From positions 62,001 to 126,000 of the forward strand of contig NZ_VCQU01000014.1 in assembly GCF_012932915.1 (NCBI RefSeq): 64,000 nucleotides of DNA, in the 5' to 3' direction. Positions 32,403-40,387 of this stretch are shown here, piece by piece; position 1 is the stretch's first letter, and each line of letters opens with the position of its first letter. A program made the position numbers and the translations under genes. The notes beneath the pieces are model-generated. The model was not told the origin of the DNA. It saw nothing but the letters and a program-made list of their open reading frames with translations, and did no database searches. Origin of the DNA: Antrihabitans stalactiti. Its GTDB lineage: Bacteria > Actinomycetota > Actinomycetes > Mycobacteriales > Mycobacteriaceae.

Positions 32403-32431
32403 CTTTAGAGGAAGATATTCCTTTTAAAAAG
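32403..32431. promoter_or_regulatory. imperfect palindrome between HTH regulator and ferredoxin
   Basis: CTTTAGAGGA, six bases, then TCCTTTTAAAAAG form an imperfect inverted repeat (TTTAGAGGAA-GATA-TTCCTTTTAAA) in the 60-base divergent gap. It is the likely operator of the HTH protein encoded at 31665. The local sequence is notably AT-rich for this window. Confidence 0.5.
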
Positions 32432-32453
32432 GGTCGCTTCACGGAGGTGGGCT

Positions 32454-32831
32454 ATGACCTATGTGATCGCGGAGCCGTGCGTCGATGTGATGGATCGGGC
32501 CTGCGTCGAGGAGTGCCCGGTCGACTGCATCTACGAGGGCGGCCGGTCGCTCTACATCCACCCCGACGAATGCATCGACTGCGGTGCATGTGAACCGGTC
32601 TGCCCAGTGGAGGCCATCTTTTACGACGGCGATGTGCCCGCCGAGTGGGTGGTTTTCATCGACGACAACGCGAGGTTCTTCCACACTGCGCTCCCGGGTG
32701 CGAGCGAGGCGTTGGGATCGCCGGGTGGGGCGGGCGAGCTCGGCCCTCTCGCCGCGGACACCGAGTTGGTGGGCAGGCGCCCGCACGCGAACCCAACCAG
32801 TGCGGATAAAGACGGTGGCGGTGCGCAGTGA
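32454..32831 (+). CDS. 7Fe-type ferredoxin with C-terminal extension
   Basis: A 125-residue ferredoxin. The cluster-binding part is residues 1-60: [17 protein letters not shown] gives the [3Fe-4S] side and [12 protein letters not shown] the [4Fe-4S] side, as in FdxA/FdxC of actinobacteria. The last 45 residues are a Gly/Ala-rich tail not needed for the fold. CGGAGGTGGG precedes the ATG. Its stop overlaps the start of ctaD by four bases, an unusual coupling of a ferredoxin to an oxidase subunit. It may serve the orphan ferredoxin reductase at 1415 or feed the redox module here. Confidence 0.93.
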   Translation: MTYVIAEPCVDVMDRACVEECPVDCIYEGGRSLYIHPDECIDCGACEPVCPVEAIFYDGDVPAEWVVFIDDNARFFHTALPGASEALGSPGGAGELGPLAADTELVGRRPHANPTSADKDGGGAQ

Positions 32832-34567
32832 GCGCCATAGTTGTCGAACCGACTCCCACCCGACCGTTCCCGCCGCGTGGAGGGCTCAAGGGCTCGTTTC
32901 TCTATCGTGCGATGACGACCACCGACCCCAAGATGCTGGGCTTGATGTACATGGTCACCTCGTTCGGGTTCTTCATGGTGGGCGGACTGATGGCGCTGCT
33001 GATGCGCACCGAACTCGCGGTGCCGGGTCTGCAGTTCCTGTCCAACGAGCAGTACAACCAGTTGTTCACCATGCACGGCACGATCATGCTGTTGCTGTAC
33101 GCGACGCCGATCGTGTTCGGTTTCGCGAACTACATTCTGCCGCTGCAGATCGGGGCGCCGGACGTGGCGTTTCCGCGGCTCAACGCGTTCAGCTACTGGC
33201 TGTATCTGTTCGGCGCCCTGATCACGGTGTCCGGTTTCCTTACGCCGGGCGGGGCCGCGGACTTCGGGTGGACGGCGTATTCGCCGCTGAGCAGCGCCCT
33301 GCATTCCCCGGGTGTGGGTGGCGATCTGTGGATTACCGGTTTGGCGATCGCGGGGCTGGGCACGATCCTCGGTGCGGTCAACATGATCACTACCGTGGTG
33401 TGCCTGCGCGCACCGGGCATGACGATGTTCCGGATGCCGATCTTCACCTGGAACGTCTTCGTCACGATGATCATGGCGCTCGTCGTCTTCCCGCTTCTGA
33501 CTGCCGCGCTGATGGGTCTGCTGGCTGACCGGCATCTCGGCGCGCATATCTACGACCCGGCTACCGGCGGCGTCATGCTCTGGCAACACCTGTTCTGGTT
33601 TTTCGGTCACCCCGAGGTGTACATCGTGGCGATCCCGTTCTTCGGCATCGTCTCCGAGATCTTCCCGGTGTTCAGCCGCAAACCGATCTTCGGATACACC
33701 CCGCTCGTCTACGCCACCTTCTCGATCGCGGCCCTGTCCATGGCGGTGTGGGCCCATCACATGTTCGCCACCGGCGCCGTGCTGCTGCCCTTCTTTTCGC
33801 TGATGAGCTTCTTCATCGCGGTACCGACCGGCATCAAGTTCTTCAACTGGATCGGCACGATGTGGCGCGGCCAGCTCACGTTCGAAACCCCGATGCTGTT
33901 CTCCATCGGGTTCCTGGTGACCTTCCTGTTCGGTGGCCTGTCCGGCGTCATCCTGGCCAGCCCACCGCTGGACTTCCACGTCACCGACTCCTACTTCCTG
34001 GTCGCACACTTCCATTACGTGCTGTTCGGCACCATCGTGTTCGCCACCTACGCCGGCATCTACTTCTGGTTCCCGAAGATGACCGGGCGGATGATGGACG
34101 AACGCCTCGGCAAATGGCACTTCTGGACGACGTTGATCGGGTTCCATTCCACGTTCCTTGTGCAGCATTGGCTCGGCAACAATGGGATGCCGCGGCGCTA
34201 CGCCGACTACTTGCCCAGCGACGGGTTCACGACGTTGAACTCGATTTCCACGATCGGGTCTTTCGTTCTGGGTGGGTCGTTGCTGCCATTTATCTGGAAT
34301 GTCTTCAAGTCCTACCGCTACGGCCAAGTCGTCACCGTGGACGATCCGTGGGGATCTGGAAACTCGCTGGAGTGGGCCACTACCTGCCCACCACCGCGGC
34401 ACAACTTCTACGAACTGCCCCGCATTCGGTCGGAGCGTCCCGCGTTCGAGCTGCACTACCCGCACATGATTGCGCGTATGCGCTCCGAAGCTCACGTCGG
34501 CCGTCGAGCGTCAGCCGTGGCCGTCACAACACAGGAACCGACCGAGGAGGCAATGCTCGATGACTGA
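32828..34567 (+). CDS. ctaD: cytochrome c oxidase subunit I (orphan copy)
   Basis: A 579-residue heme-copper oxidase subunit I with twelve membrane helices. Heme a and a3/CuB ligands are visible: [10 protein letters not shown] (low-spin heme His), [20 protein letters not shown] (CuB His with the Glu-Tyr motif), WAHHMFATG (CuB His pair) and HFHYVLFG (heme a3 and heme a His). This is an A-type oxidase. Subunits II, III and the cytochrome bc partners are not nearby, so it must use subunits encoded elsewhere or act as an alternative subunit I. It is cotranscribed with a ferredoxin and a membrane protein and lies under a Cys-containing HTH regulator. Confidence 0.95.
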   Translation: MSAIVVEPTPTRPFPPRGGLKGSFLYRAMTTTDPKMLGLMYMVTSFGFFMVGGLMALLMRTELAVPGLQFLSNEQYNQLFTMHGTIMLLLYATPIVFGFANYILPLQIGAPDVAFPRLNAFSYWLYLFGALITVSGFLTPGGAADFGWTAYSPLSSALHSPGVGGDLWITGLAIAGLGTILGAVNMITTVVCLRAPGMTMFRMPIFTWNVFVTMIMALVVFPLLTAALMGLLADRHLGAHIYDPATGGVMLWQHLFWFFGHPEVYIVAIPFFGIVSEIFPVFSRKPIFGYTPLVYATFSIAALSMAVWAHHMFATGAVLLPFFSLMSFFIAVPTGIKFFNWIGTMWRGQLTFETPMLFSIGFLVTFLFGGLSGVILASPPLDFHVTDSYFLVAHFHYVLFGTIVFATYAGIYFWFPKMTGRMMDERLGKWHFWTTLIGFHSTFLVQHWLGNNGMPRRYADYLPSDGFTTLNSISTIGSFVLGGSLLPFIWNVFKSYRYGQVVTVDDPWGSGNSLEWATTCPPPRHNFYELPRIRSERPAFELHYPHMIARMRSEAHVGRRASAVAVTTQEPTEEAMLDD

Positions 34568-35006
34568 AACCGCCCGGTACCTGCAGTTGTTCGCGCCGAT
34601 GCTGTGGCTCGGCATGGTGGCTGCTATCTCCTTCCTCGAGGCGCCGATCAAGTTCCGCGCGCCCGGCATCACGCTGGCGTTGGGCCTGGGCATCGGCCGC
34701 CTGGTGTTTCGAGCACTCAATGCCGCCGAAGCGGTCCTCGCCGGCGTCCTGGTGATCTGCTGCCTGATCGTCAACTCCTCTGCAACGGGCTGGGCTCTGC
34801 TGATCGCGGCCGTCGCCGCGCTCACAATCCAGATCGGCGTCGTTCGCCCGCCACTGTCGCGACGCTCCGACCGAATCCTCGCCGGCGAGGACGCACCCCG
34901 GTCGCACCTGCACCTGATCTACATCGGCCTCGAGGTCGTGAAAGTCGGCCTGCTGGTCGCGTTGGCACTTGCCCTTACACATCCCGTCCTCGACCGGCTG
35001 GCATGA
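34560..35006 (+). CDS. four-helix membrane protein after ctaD
   Basis: A 148-residue membrane protein with four hydrophobic segments ([40 protein letters not shown] overlapping [51 protein letters not shown]). The conserved-looking [13 protein letters not shown] and [11 protein letters not shown] are typical of proteins often found near NO-related genes, but I cannot name the family. Its start lies 8 bases inside ctaD, so translation is coupled. A role in oxidase assembly is possible. Confidence 0.75.
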   Translation: MTETARYLQLFAPMLWLGMVAAISFLEAPIKFRAPGITLALGLGIGRLVFRALNAAEAVLAGVLVICCLIVNSSATGWALLIAAVAALTIQIGVVRPPLSRRSDRILAGEDAPRSHLHLIYIGLEVVKVGLLVALALALTHPVLDRLA

Positions 35007-35007
35007 A

Positions 35008-35451
35008 ATGGACGCGTTGCACACCGGGTGCACGTGCCGATCCGATATCGCGGACCGCAACGACGTCGAGGCGCTACTGCGCGCCTTCTACGAAAGGGCG
35101 TTGACAGACGAACTACTGCGGGAGCCGTTCACCCCGATCCGTGCGACCGGTCTCGATGCGCACCTGCCCGTGATGTGCGACTTCTGGGAAACGGTTCTGT
35201 TCGGGTCCCGGCGCTACGACGGCAGCGTCTTCCGGGTCCACACAAGGCTGCACGAGCGACATGTGCTGACGGCCGCGCATTTTCTTCGGTGGCTCTCGCT
35301 GTGGACCGACACTGTCGACGAGCTGCATACGGGACCGATCGCGCAACGGGCCAAGCTGCAGGCGACACGGATGGCCTGGGCGATGAATCGCCGGCTGACG
35401 GGAGTAGACCCGACTTGGACTCGCCCCGCGATGCGGTCCGACGACAGTTGA
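35008..35451 (+). CDS. group III truncated hemoglobin
   Basis: A 147-residue 2-on-2 globin of group III (TrHbP). The markers are ALLRAFYERALTDELLREPF at the B/E start, VMCDFWETVLFGSRRYDGSV, and HFLRWLSLWTDTVDEL with the proximal His. Such globins bind O2 and NO and are linked to NO detoxification or respiration. The N-terminus has an extra CTCRSD segment with two cysteines. It begins 2 bases after the preceding stop, the fourth gene of the ferredoxin-ctaD operon, which supports an NO/oxygen role for the whole unit. Confidence 0.9.
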   Translation: MDALHTGCTCRSDIADRNDVEALLRAFYERALTDELLREPFTPIRATGLDAHLPVMCDFWETVLFGSRRYDGSVFRVHTRLHERHVLTAAHFLRWLSLWTDTVDELHTGPIAQRAKLQATRMAWAMNRRLTGVDPTWTRPAMRSDDS

Positions 35452-35514
35452 CCTTCGATACGCAGCGCCTCAGCTGCTTGTCGACTCCCGACTCGAAAAA
35501 GACAGCGGCGTCCC

Positions 35515-35541
35515 TATTTATATCGTGATACGATATAAATA
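35515..35541. promoter_or_regulatory. 27-base perfect palindromic operator
   Basis: TATTTATATCGT-GAT-ACGATATAAATA is a perfect inverted repeat with 12-base arms, ending 47 bases before the AhpD-glyoxalase start. Its core equals the palindrome at 3009-3023 before the MarR gene. It is the strongest of the three copies. Confidence 0.8.
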
Positions 35542-35587
35542 TCGCGCGCAGAACGCGACATGACAACTCTTCTTGGTGGAGATGACG

Positions 35588-36412
35588 ATGACCGACACTG
35601 TGTATCACCCGACCACTCCGGAGTTGGCTGCGTGGCGAAAAGGCCTTGCGCCGGATACGCACCGGGCTTTCGAAGAGTTCAGCCGATCGGTCTTTGCCGG
35701 GGGCGCACTGCCGGAAAAGACCAAACAGCTGATCGCTGTCGCCGCCGCCCACATCACCCAGTGCCCGTACTGCATCACCGGACACACCCGATTGGCGAGC
35801 CGCAAAGGCGCCAGCCCGCAAGAGATCATGGAAGCGGTCTGGGTCGCTGCGGAGATGCGTGCAGGCGGCGCCTACGCTCACTCGACACTCGCGCTACACG
35901 CCCTCGACGGCCCGCCATCGGCTGCGCATCGGCACGGCGTCGACGGGGCCGCGGAGCAAGACGACGATAGTCACGTCGATGAGGGGCGTGCGGACACAGA
36001 AGCGGTCGTCACGGTCTCCTCGGCGGTGATGCAGGTTTCCGACCTGAACCGATCTGTGAGCTATTACCGTGAGGTGTTTCTTTGTCGCGTTGCGGTGCGC
36101 GAGCCCAAATCGGCGCTACTGCTCACACCCGGCGGCTTTCAGATCTACATGTATGCAAAAGGGGGTCTTTCTGCCCGCCCCGCAGTCGGACGCGTCGGTG
36201 TCAAAAGCCTGATTTGGGCGGCCGAAAACGAGACAGAGCTGCAACGGATCGCTGCGCGGCTACGCACATACGACGTGGCCACCGACACGCAAACGGTGAA
36301 CGGGGTGACATTTGTCGATGCCTGCGACCCGGACGGTACTCGCGTGATCGTGGCCTACCCCAGTCCCGCGCAGCTGCCACGAGAGCTGATCGCGCCACGA
36401 TTCCGTGGATAA
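35588..36412 (+). CDS. AhpD-like carboxymuconolactone decarboxylase fused to a glyoxalase/VOC domain
   Basis: A 274-residue two-domain protein. Residues 1-110 are an AhpD/CMD-type alkylhydroperoxidase domain with the redox motif CPYCITGHTRLA and the following ASPQEIMEAVWVAAEMRAGG. Residues 140-265 are a VOC/glyoxalase domain (AVMQVSDLNRSVSYYREVFL; FVDACDPDGTRVIVAYP). The linker of about 30 residues is acidic. GGTGGA sits 8 bases before the ATG at 35588. A strong palindrome of the MarR type lies in the promoter. The fusion suggests detoxification of peroxides or electrophiles. The metal-binding residues of the VOC part are not complete, so its activity is uncertain. Confidence 0.85.
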   Translation: MTDTVYHPTTPELAAWRKGLAPDTHRAFEEFSRSVFAGGALPEKTKQLIAVAAAHITQCPYCITGHTRLASRKGASPQEIMEAVWVAAEMRAGGAYAHSTLALHALDGPPSAAHRHGVDGAAEQDDDSHVDEGRADTEAVVTVSSAVMQVSDLNRSVSYYREVFLCRVAVREPKSALLLTPGGFQIYMYAKGGLSARPAVGRVGVKSLIWAAENETELQRIAARLRTYDVATDTQTVNGVTFVDACDPDGTRVIVAYPSPAQLPRELIAPRFRG

Positions 36413-36422
36413 GCGGAGTCAG

Positions 36423-36941
36423 ATGCTCACCATTTATACGATCGGCCATTCCACCCTCGCGGCAGAGGAATTTATAAAGACACTGCAGCGGTTCGGGGTG
36501 AACCTCGTTGCAGACATCCGGACGGTACCGAAATCGCGGCACAACCCGCAGTTTCATATCGAGCAGCTGCCGGGGTCCCTGGCGTCGGTCGATATCGACT
36601 ACCGGCACCTTCCGAAGCTCGGCGGACTACGAAAATCCGTAAGAGACTCGCTCAACACCGGCTGGCGCAACGAATCCTTCCGCGGATACGCCGACTACAT
36701 GCAAACACCCGCCTTCGATGAGGCCATCGACGCGCTGATCGCACTCGCCGGAAACTATAAAACAGTCGTCATGTGCAGTGAAGCCGTCTTCTGGCGGTGT
36801 CATCGTGCTCTGGTCGCCGACGCGCTCATCGTCCGCGACGTCGAGGTCTCCCACATCATGGGCGCGGGCAAACTCGAGCCGGCCACGATGACCAGCTTCG
36901 CCACCCCCCACGGAACGCGAATCCTCTACCCGTCCACATGA
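36423..36941 (+). CDS. DUF488 family protein
   Basis: A 172-residue DUF488 protein. The markers are LTIYTIGHSTLAAEEFIKTL, LVADIRTVPKSRHNPQF, DYRHLPKLGGLR and the C-terminal VVMCSEAVFWRCHRALVADA, the usual Cys-x3-x-x-x-Cys-His pattern of the family. The biochemical role is unsettled; members are often found with stress and DNA repair genes. It starts 10 bases after the AhpD fusion and is probably in the same transcript, under the same operator. Confidence 0.9.
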   Translation: MLTIYTIGHSTLAAEEFIKTLQRFGVNLVADIRTVPKSRHNPQFHIEQLPGSLASVDIDYRHLPKLGGLRKSVRDSLNTGWRNESFRGYADYMQTPAFDEAIDALIALAGNYKTVVMCSEAVFWRCHRALVADALIVRDVEVSHIMGAGKLEPATMTSFATPHGTRILYPST

Positions 36942-37029
36942 ATCCACGTTTGAATGTCCTCGATGCATACGGCCGTCGGTGTTCTCCCCGGGAGGCGTGC
37001 GCGACGGCAAGTGCATGCGCCAGTCCGAA

Positions 37030-37326
37030 TCACCCAGACCACTGCGCTCGATTCATGTCGACCCGTCCGCCGACCATCGGGGTGCCCTCGTCATGCAATA
37101 ACCGGGTGGCGAGTCCGTCGTGGCAGGACGGCGGTGTGCCATCGGCGTACACGACTCGATGCCACTGAGTTTCGTCGGCCCACTGGCTCAGGACGCGTCC
37201 CACCTGTCGTGGTCCCGCGCCGACCCGATCGGCGATCGAGCCATAGGACATCACCCGGCCAGGCGGGATCCGGTCGATCATCTCCAGGACGCGACGCGCG
37301 AAAGGCTCCACTGTTCTCGCGGTCAT
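37030..37326 (-). CDS. alkyltransferase-like (ATL/MGMT-fold) protein
   Basis: A 98-residue protein of the O6-alkylguanine transferase fold. The HTH and active-site region reads PPGRVMSYGSIADRVGAGPR and QWHRVVYADGTPPSCHDG; where MGMT has PCHRV with the alkyl-accepting Cys, this has TQWHRV with Trp, as in ATL proteins that flag alkylated guanine for nucleotide excision repair. The ATG at 37326 is chosen over 37386 because the domain begins there. It follows the CBS gene on the same strand after a 56-base gap. Confidence 0.85.
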   Translation of the reverse strand: MTARTVEPFARRVLEMIDRIPPGRVMSYGSIADRVGAGPRQVGRVLSQWADETQWHRVVYADGTPPSCHDGLATRLLHDEGTPMVGGRVDMNRAQWSG

Positions 37327-37382
37327 CCGAACCTGCCCGTCGTTCTCTCCGATGTGCACAAAAAATGGCGCCGTCGACCGCA

Positions 37383-37823
37383 TCACATCGGTTGTGTGTG
37401 CAGTGTCGGTGTACTCGTCGCGGAGGTGTTGCGCACACCGGCCGCGATCGCTTCGTCCGGTGTGAGCATGATCCGCAATGCCTCACCACGGCTGAACATA
37501 CCGACCACCCTGCCGTCCTCGTCGATGACGGGCAAACTACGTAGCAGCCCGTGTGGCAGCAGTTTCCTCAACACGTCGGTCAGATCTTGATGTTCGGCCA
37601 CCGACACCGGCGGGTGTGTCATCAGCTCACCTACCGTTTCGTCGGTCAATTCGCCAGCACGCAACACGTCGCCACTGGTGAGCATCCCGACCAGTCGATC
37701 GTCCGGGTCGAGAACAGGCAACGCTGCGTATCCGAGTTCGGCGAGCATCACCGCCGCCTCACCTATCCTGCCGCTTTGCCGCAGGCCGAGGATCGGTCTG
37801 TGCATGACATCGGATACTCGCAT
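37383..37823 (-). CDS. CBS-domain pair protein
   Basis: A 146-residue protein made of two CBS domains: [20 protein letters not shown] with [20 protein letters not shown], then [20 protein letters not shown] with [23 protein letters not shown] pairs bind adenine nucleotides; stand-alone forms such as the mycobacterial hypoxic response proteins rise in hypoxia. It is a clear paralogue of the longer CBS-BON protein at 44372. A hairpin leader that also precedes the GreA-like gene at 41780 lies 100 bases upstream, at 37921-37966. Confidence 0.92.
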   Translation of the reverse strand: MRVSDVMHRPILGLRQSGRIGEAAVMLAELGYAALPVLDPDDRLVGMLTSGDVLRAGELTDETVGELMTHPPVSVAEHQDLTDVLRKLLPHGLLRSLPVIDEDGRVVGMFSRGEALRIMLTPDEAIAAGVRNTSATSTPTLHTQPM

Positions 37824-37920
37824 GATCGTCTGCTCACCTTCTACCTGCCGGTGGCCGGTCAGGCTGTACTCGCGCGCGACGCTTCGTCGGCGAACGTTGT
37901 CCTTCCGTCGTCCATGGGGG

Positions 37921-37966
37921 TGTCGTCAGGGGCGGGCCGGTGAGAAGCGCCGCCCCTGACAACTCG
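37921..37966 (-). promoter_or_regulatory. hairpin leader element upstream of CBS gene
   Basis: On the minus strand GAGTTGTCAGGGGCGG pairs with CCGCCCCTGAC (11 perfect base pairs, 14-base loop). The same arms in the same orientation to the downstream gene occur at 41716-41757 before the GreA-like gene; the loops differ. A conserved hairpin in two leaders suggests a regulatory site on RNA or DNA rather than a chance terminator. Confidence 0.6.
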
Positions 37967-38030
37967 TGGGCCACTGTTGATGGGCCGGGCTTCTTTGGGC
38001 GATCCACTGGGACTGCATGTCATCGCCCGA

Positions 38031-38205
38031 TCAGCGCAGTGGGTCGAATTCCCGCAGGGCCTCGGATTGTGTGTGGGTGTTGATCTGGTCGGCCGAAAGC
38101 CGGCAGGTCACCGGCTCGTGCGTCAGACCCCTCATGCCGTCTCCGTCCGCAACTTAGATACCTGGCGTCACGTCGGCGATCAGTGGTCCGCCGTCAATGC
38201 GATCG
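38031..38205 (-). pseudogene. 3' relic of a DadA-like FAD oxidoreductase
   Basis: The minus strand reads RIDGGPLIADVTPGI, a stop, then VADGDGMRGLTHEPVTCRLS and ADQINTHTQSEALREFDPLR before the stop at 38031. This aligns with the end of the intact protein encoded at 40388 (SRPLIGEVAQDIYVAGGHGM; WGLTQGPVTGRLLTEQITTG; KQSEVLREFDPMR). An internal stop and missing 5' nine-tenths make it a relic. It faces away from the PucR gene, so it is a decayed duplicate and not a simple deletion of the present gene. Confidence 0.75.
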
Positions 38206-38734
38206 ACGTTCATCATCATCACGCACCTCCACCGGACCCGTGTCCTTCAACTCCATGATGGTGTGCAGGGCGACGGCAATGTTTGCGATCTCCAAACAAA
38301 GTCGATGGTCTGATTTGTGCCGATGGAACAAAGTCGGAATCTGTTCAGCTGCGTGACCGGTTGCGACTAGTTTCGGGTTACCAGGCTGCGGGACGGCGAT
38401 GTGGCTCTGTGATTCGGTGATCGACGTGCGGTGCGATCTCGCCGCCCACGTGGACAACCTTGACTCCGGCTCGGCGAAGGGGCGAAGCATTGATTGACGT
38501 GACAGTCAGGCGATGGTCGACGACGGGGCGCAAGCATCCGCAACGGAGTCCACGGAAGCGCGATCGCAGCGAATCGGCTCGCGTGCAGGCCGCATTCGAC
38601 GATCACGTAATCGGTCATTCCGGTTCAGCGCCCTTCGTGTCTTTGCACCTCGCTTGCAGGTTTGTGCCGCAGCTGAGGGGCACTTGCTCGACTCCAGGTC
38701 ATCGCGCTCGCTTACGCCAGGAAGTGACGGACTC
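38206..38734. other. gap upstream of the PucR gene
   Basis: No secure gene. A minus-strand frame at 38194-38490 includes DHRLCLEIANIAVALHTIME followed by LKDTGPVEVRDDDE, which looks more protein-like than the shadows around it, but has no ribosome site or recognised family, so I leave it unassigned. The PucR reading frame also stays open upstream to 38513 without similarity to PucR proteins. Confidence 0.4.
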
Positions 38735-40258
38735 ATGGTGACGTTGGACCGGCTGATCAATGTGCTGGGTGGTTATGGTTTCCGGCTGCGCTCGGGTTCG
38801 GTTTCTCGGTCCACGGAGTTGCGCAGCGTGGTTGTGCACGAGCCCACCTCGGATCGCGAGGTCGTGGGTGATGTGTTGCTGGCGATCGGTGCGCGCTCGA
38901 TGCAAGAAGCGCAGGAATGGGCGGTGGCGGTGCGAGCCGTCGTGGTGCTCTTCCGCGCAGATGCCGAGACCGAGATCGCTGACGAGGTCGACGGTGTGGC
39001 TGCGATGGTCGTCGATACGGCGATGTCGTGGAGCGAGGTCGCGGCCGTGGTTTATGGCTTGGTTTTGGAGGGGCGCGAGACCGAGGCAGGGCGGGGACCG
39101 ACTGATCTGTTCGCGTTGGCCGACAGTTTGGCTGCCGCTGTCGGTGGTGCGGTGACGATCGAGGATCGGCTGTCTCGGGTGCTGGCCTATTCCAGACTGC
39201 AGGAGGGGATCGATCCTGCGCGAGTCGAGACAATCCTGGAACGGCAACTGCCGCAACGGTTACGGGTGTTATTCGACGCGCGAGGGGTTTTCGCCCATTT
39301 GGCGGTGTCGGATGACCCGTTGTTCGTCGCAGCCGAGCAGGATCATGGTTTGACTGGCCGGATGGTGGTGGCTGTGCGGGCGGGCCGGCAGTTGTTGGGG
39401 TCGGTGTGGGTAAGCTGCCCGGCGCCGTTGCAGGGGGCGCGGTTGCGAGCGTTGGCAGACGGCACTCGTACGGTCGCGCTGCATTTGTTGCGGTCGCGAG
39501 CCAGCGCGGATCTGGAGCGTCAGGTCGAGTCCGATCTGGTGATCCGGCTTTTGGACGGCACTGTGGACGCAGCGACGGTCGCCAGCCGGTTGGGTTTGTC
39601 GAGCGCGCCGTTGCGGGTGATCGCTGTGCGCGCTCGGCTGAATGGTGAGCAGCATGCGGCGCTACTGCTGGCATTCGAGCGCGCCACCACCGGATTCGGC
39701 TGGTCCAGGTCAGGTCGCAGCGCTTTGGCGGGCACTGCCATCTATACCGTGCTTCCTGTCGCGGAAGTCGACGCGGCGCGGGATTGGGTGAGGCAGTTGC
39801 ATGCCGCACTGCCCGCGGCGATGACCGTGTCGGCGGGGATCAGCGGTGTGGCACAGATCCCGGAATTGGCGGCGGCACGAGCGGAGGCCGACGAGTGTCT
39901 GGCGCTGCACGAGTCCCGATCGCCGAACGACCCGCCCCCGGCCTACGACGAGGCGTGGGACGAGATTCTGCTTGAACGGCTCCGGGCCGCGGCACGGGCG
40001 GGGCGGGTCCCGACGCGGGGCCCGGTGTCAGATCTGCGCAGTCACGACCGCATCAATTCCACGCAATACGTTGTGACATTGCGCGCTTGGCTGGAAACCT
40101 ACGGTGACACTGCACGGGCCGGAGAGCGGCTCGGGATTCACGAAAATACCGTGCGGTACCGGATCCGAAAAATGACCGAACTGACCAACCTCGACTTACA
40201 GGACGTCAGGAAGCGACTCGCCATGATTGTCGAACTCGCCGCCACCGAAGACAACTGA
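38735..40258 (+). CDS. PucR/CdaR-family transcriptional regulator
   Basis: A 507-residue regulator of the PucR family. The N-terminal two-thirds contain a GAF-like and GGDEF-related sensing region (FALADSLAAAVGGAVTIEDR; YTVLPVAEVDAARDWVRQLH), and the C-terminus has the HTH_30 domain RAWLETYGDTARAGERLGIH followed by ENTVRYRIRKMTELTNLDL. The ATG at 38735 is preferred because similarity begins there. It lies 129 bases upstream of the DadA-like gene on the same strand, and such regulators commonly activate the adjacent amino-acid or amine oxidation gene. Confidence 0.93.
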   Translation: MVTLDRLINVLGGYGFRLRSGSVSRSTELRSVVVHEPTSDREVVGDVLLAIGARSMQEAQEWAVAVRAVVVLFRADAETEIADEVDGVAAMVVDTAMSWSEVAAVVYGLVLEGRETEAGRGPTDLFALADSLAAAVGGAVTIEDRLSRVLAYSRLQEGIDPARVETILERQLPQRLRVLFDARGVFAHLAVSDDPLFVAAEQDHGLTGRMVVAVRAGRQLLGSVWVSCPAPLQGARLRALADGTRTVALHLLRSRASADLERQVESDLVIRLLDGTVDAATVASRLGLSSAPLRVIAVRARLNGEQHAALLLAFERATTGFGWSRSGRSALAGTAIYTVLPVAEVDAARDWVRQLHAALPAAMTVSAGISGVAQIPELAAARAEADECLALHESRSPNDPPPAYDEAWDEILLERLRAAARAGRVPTRGPVSDLRSHDRINSTQYVVTLRAWLETYGDTARAGERLGIHENTVRYRIRKMTELTNLDLQDVRKRLAMIVELAATEDN

Positions 40259-40387
40259 GCGATCGCACTGTTTCTAAACGACAAAACATGCCTACCGAAT
40301 TGTTGAGTTGCGACAACCGGCCCGAGTGGAATTCATCCCATCATTGAGGTGTCCATCAAGTTGGAGCTGGCACGGAGGTGCGTAAAG

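Noticed and set aside
32621-34495. Minus-strand open frame of 624 codons opposite ctaD
   Set aside because: It is a shadow of the heme-copper oxidase gene; its His/Arg/Glu-rich translation is typical antisense composition in high-GC DNA.
38194-38490. Minus-strand frame with DHRLCLEIANIAVALHTIME
   Set aside because: It looks protein-like in part but lacks a ribosome site and family match, and overlaps the DadA relic at its end; left unassigned.
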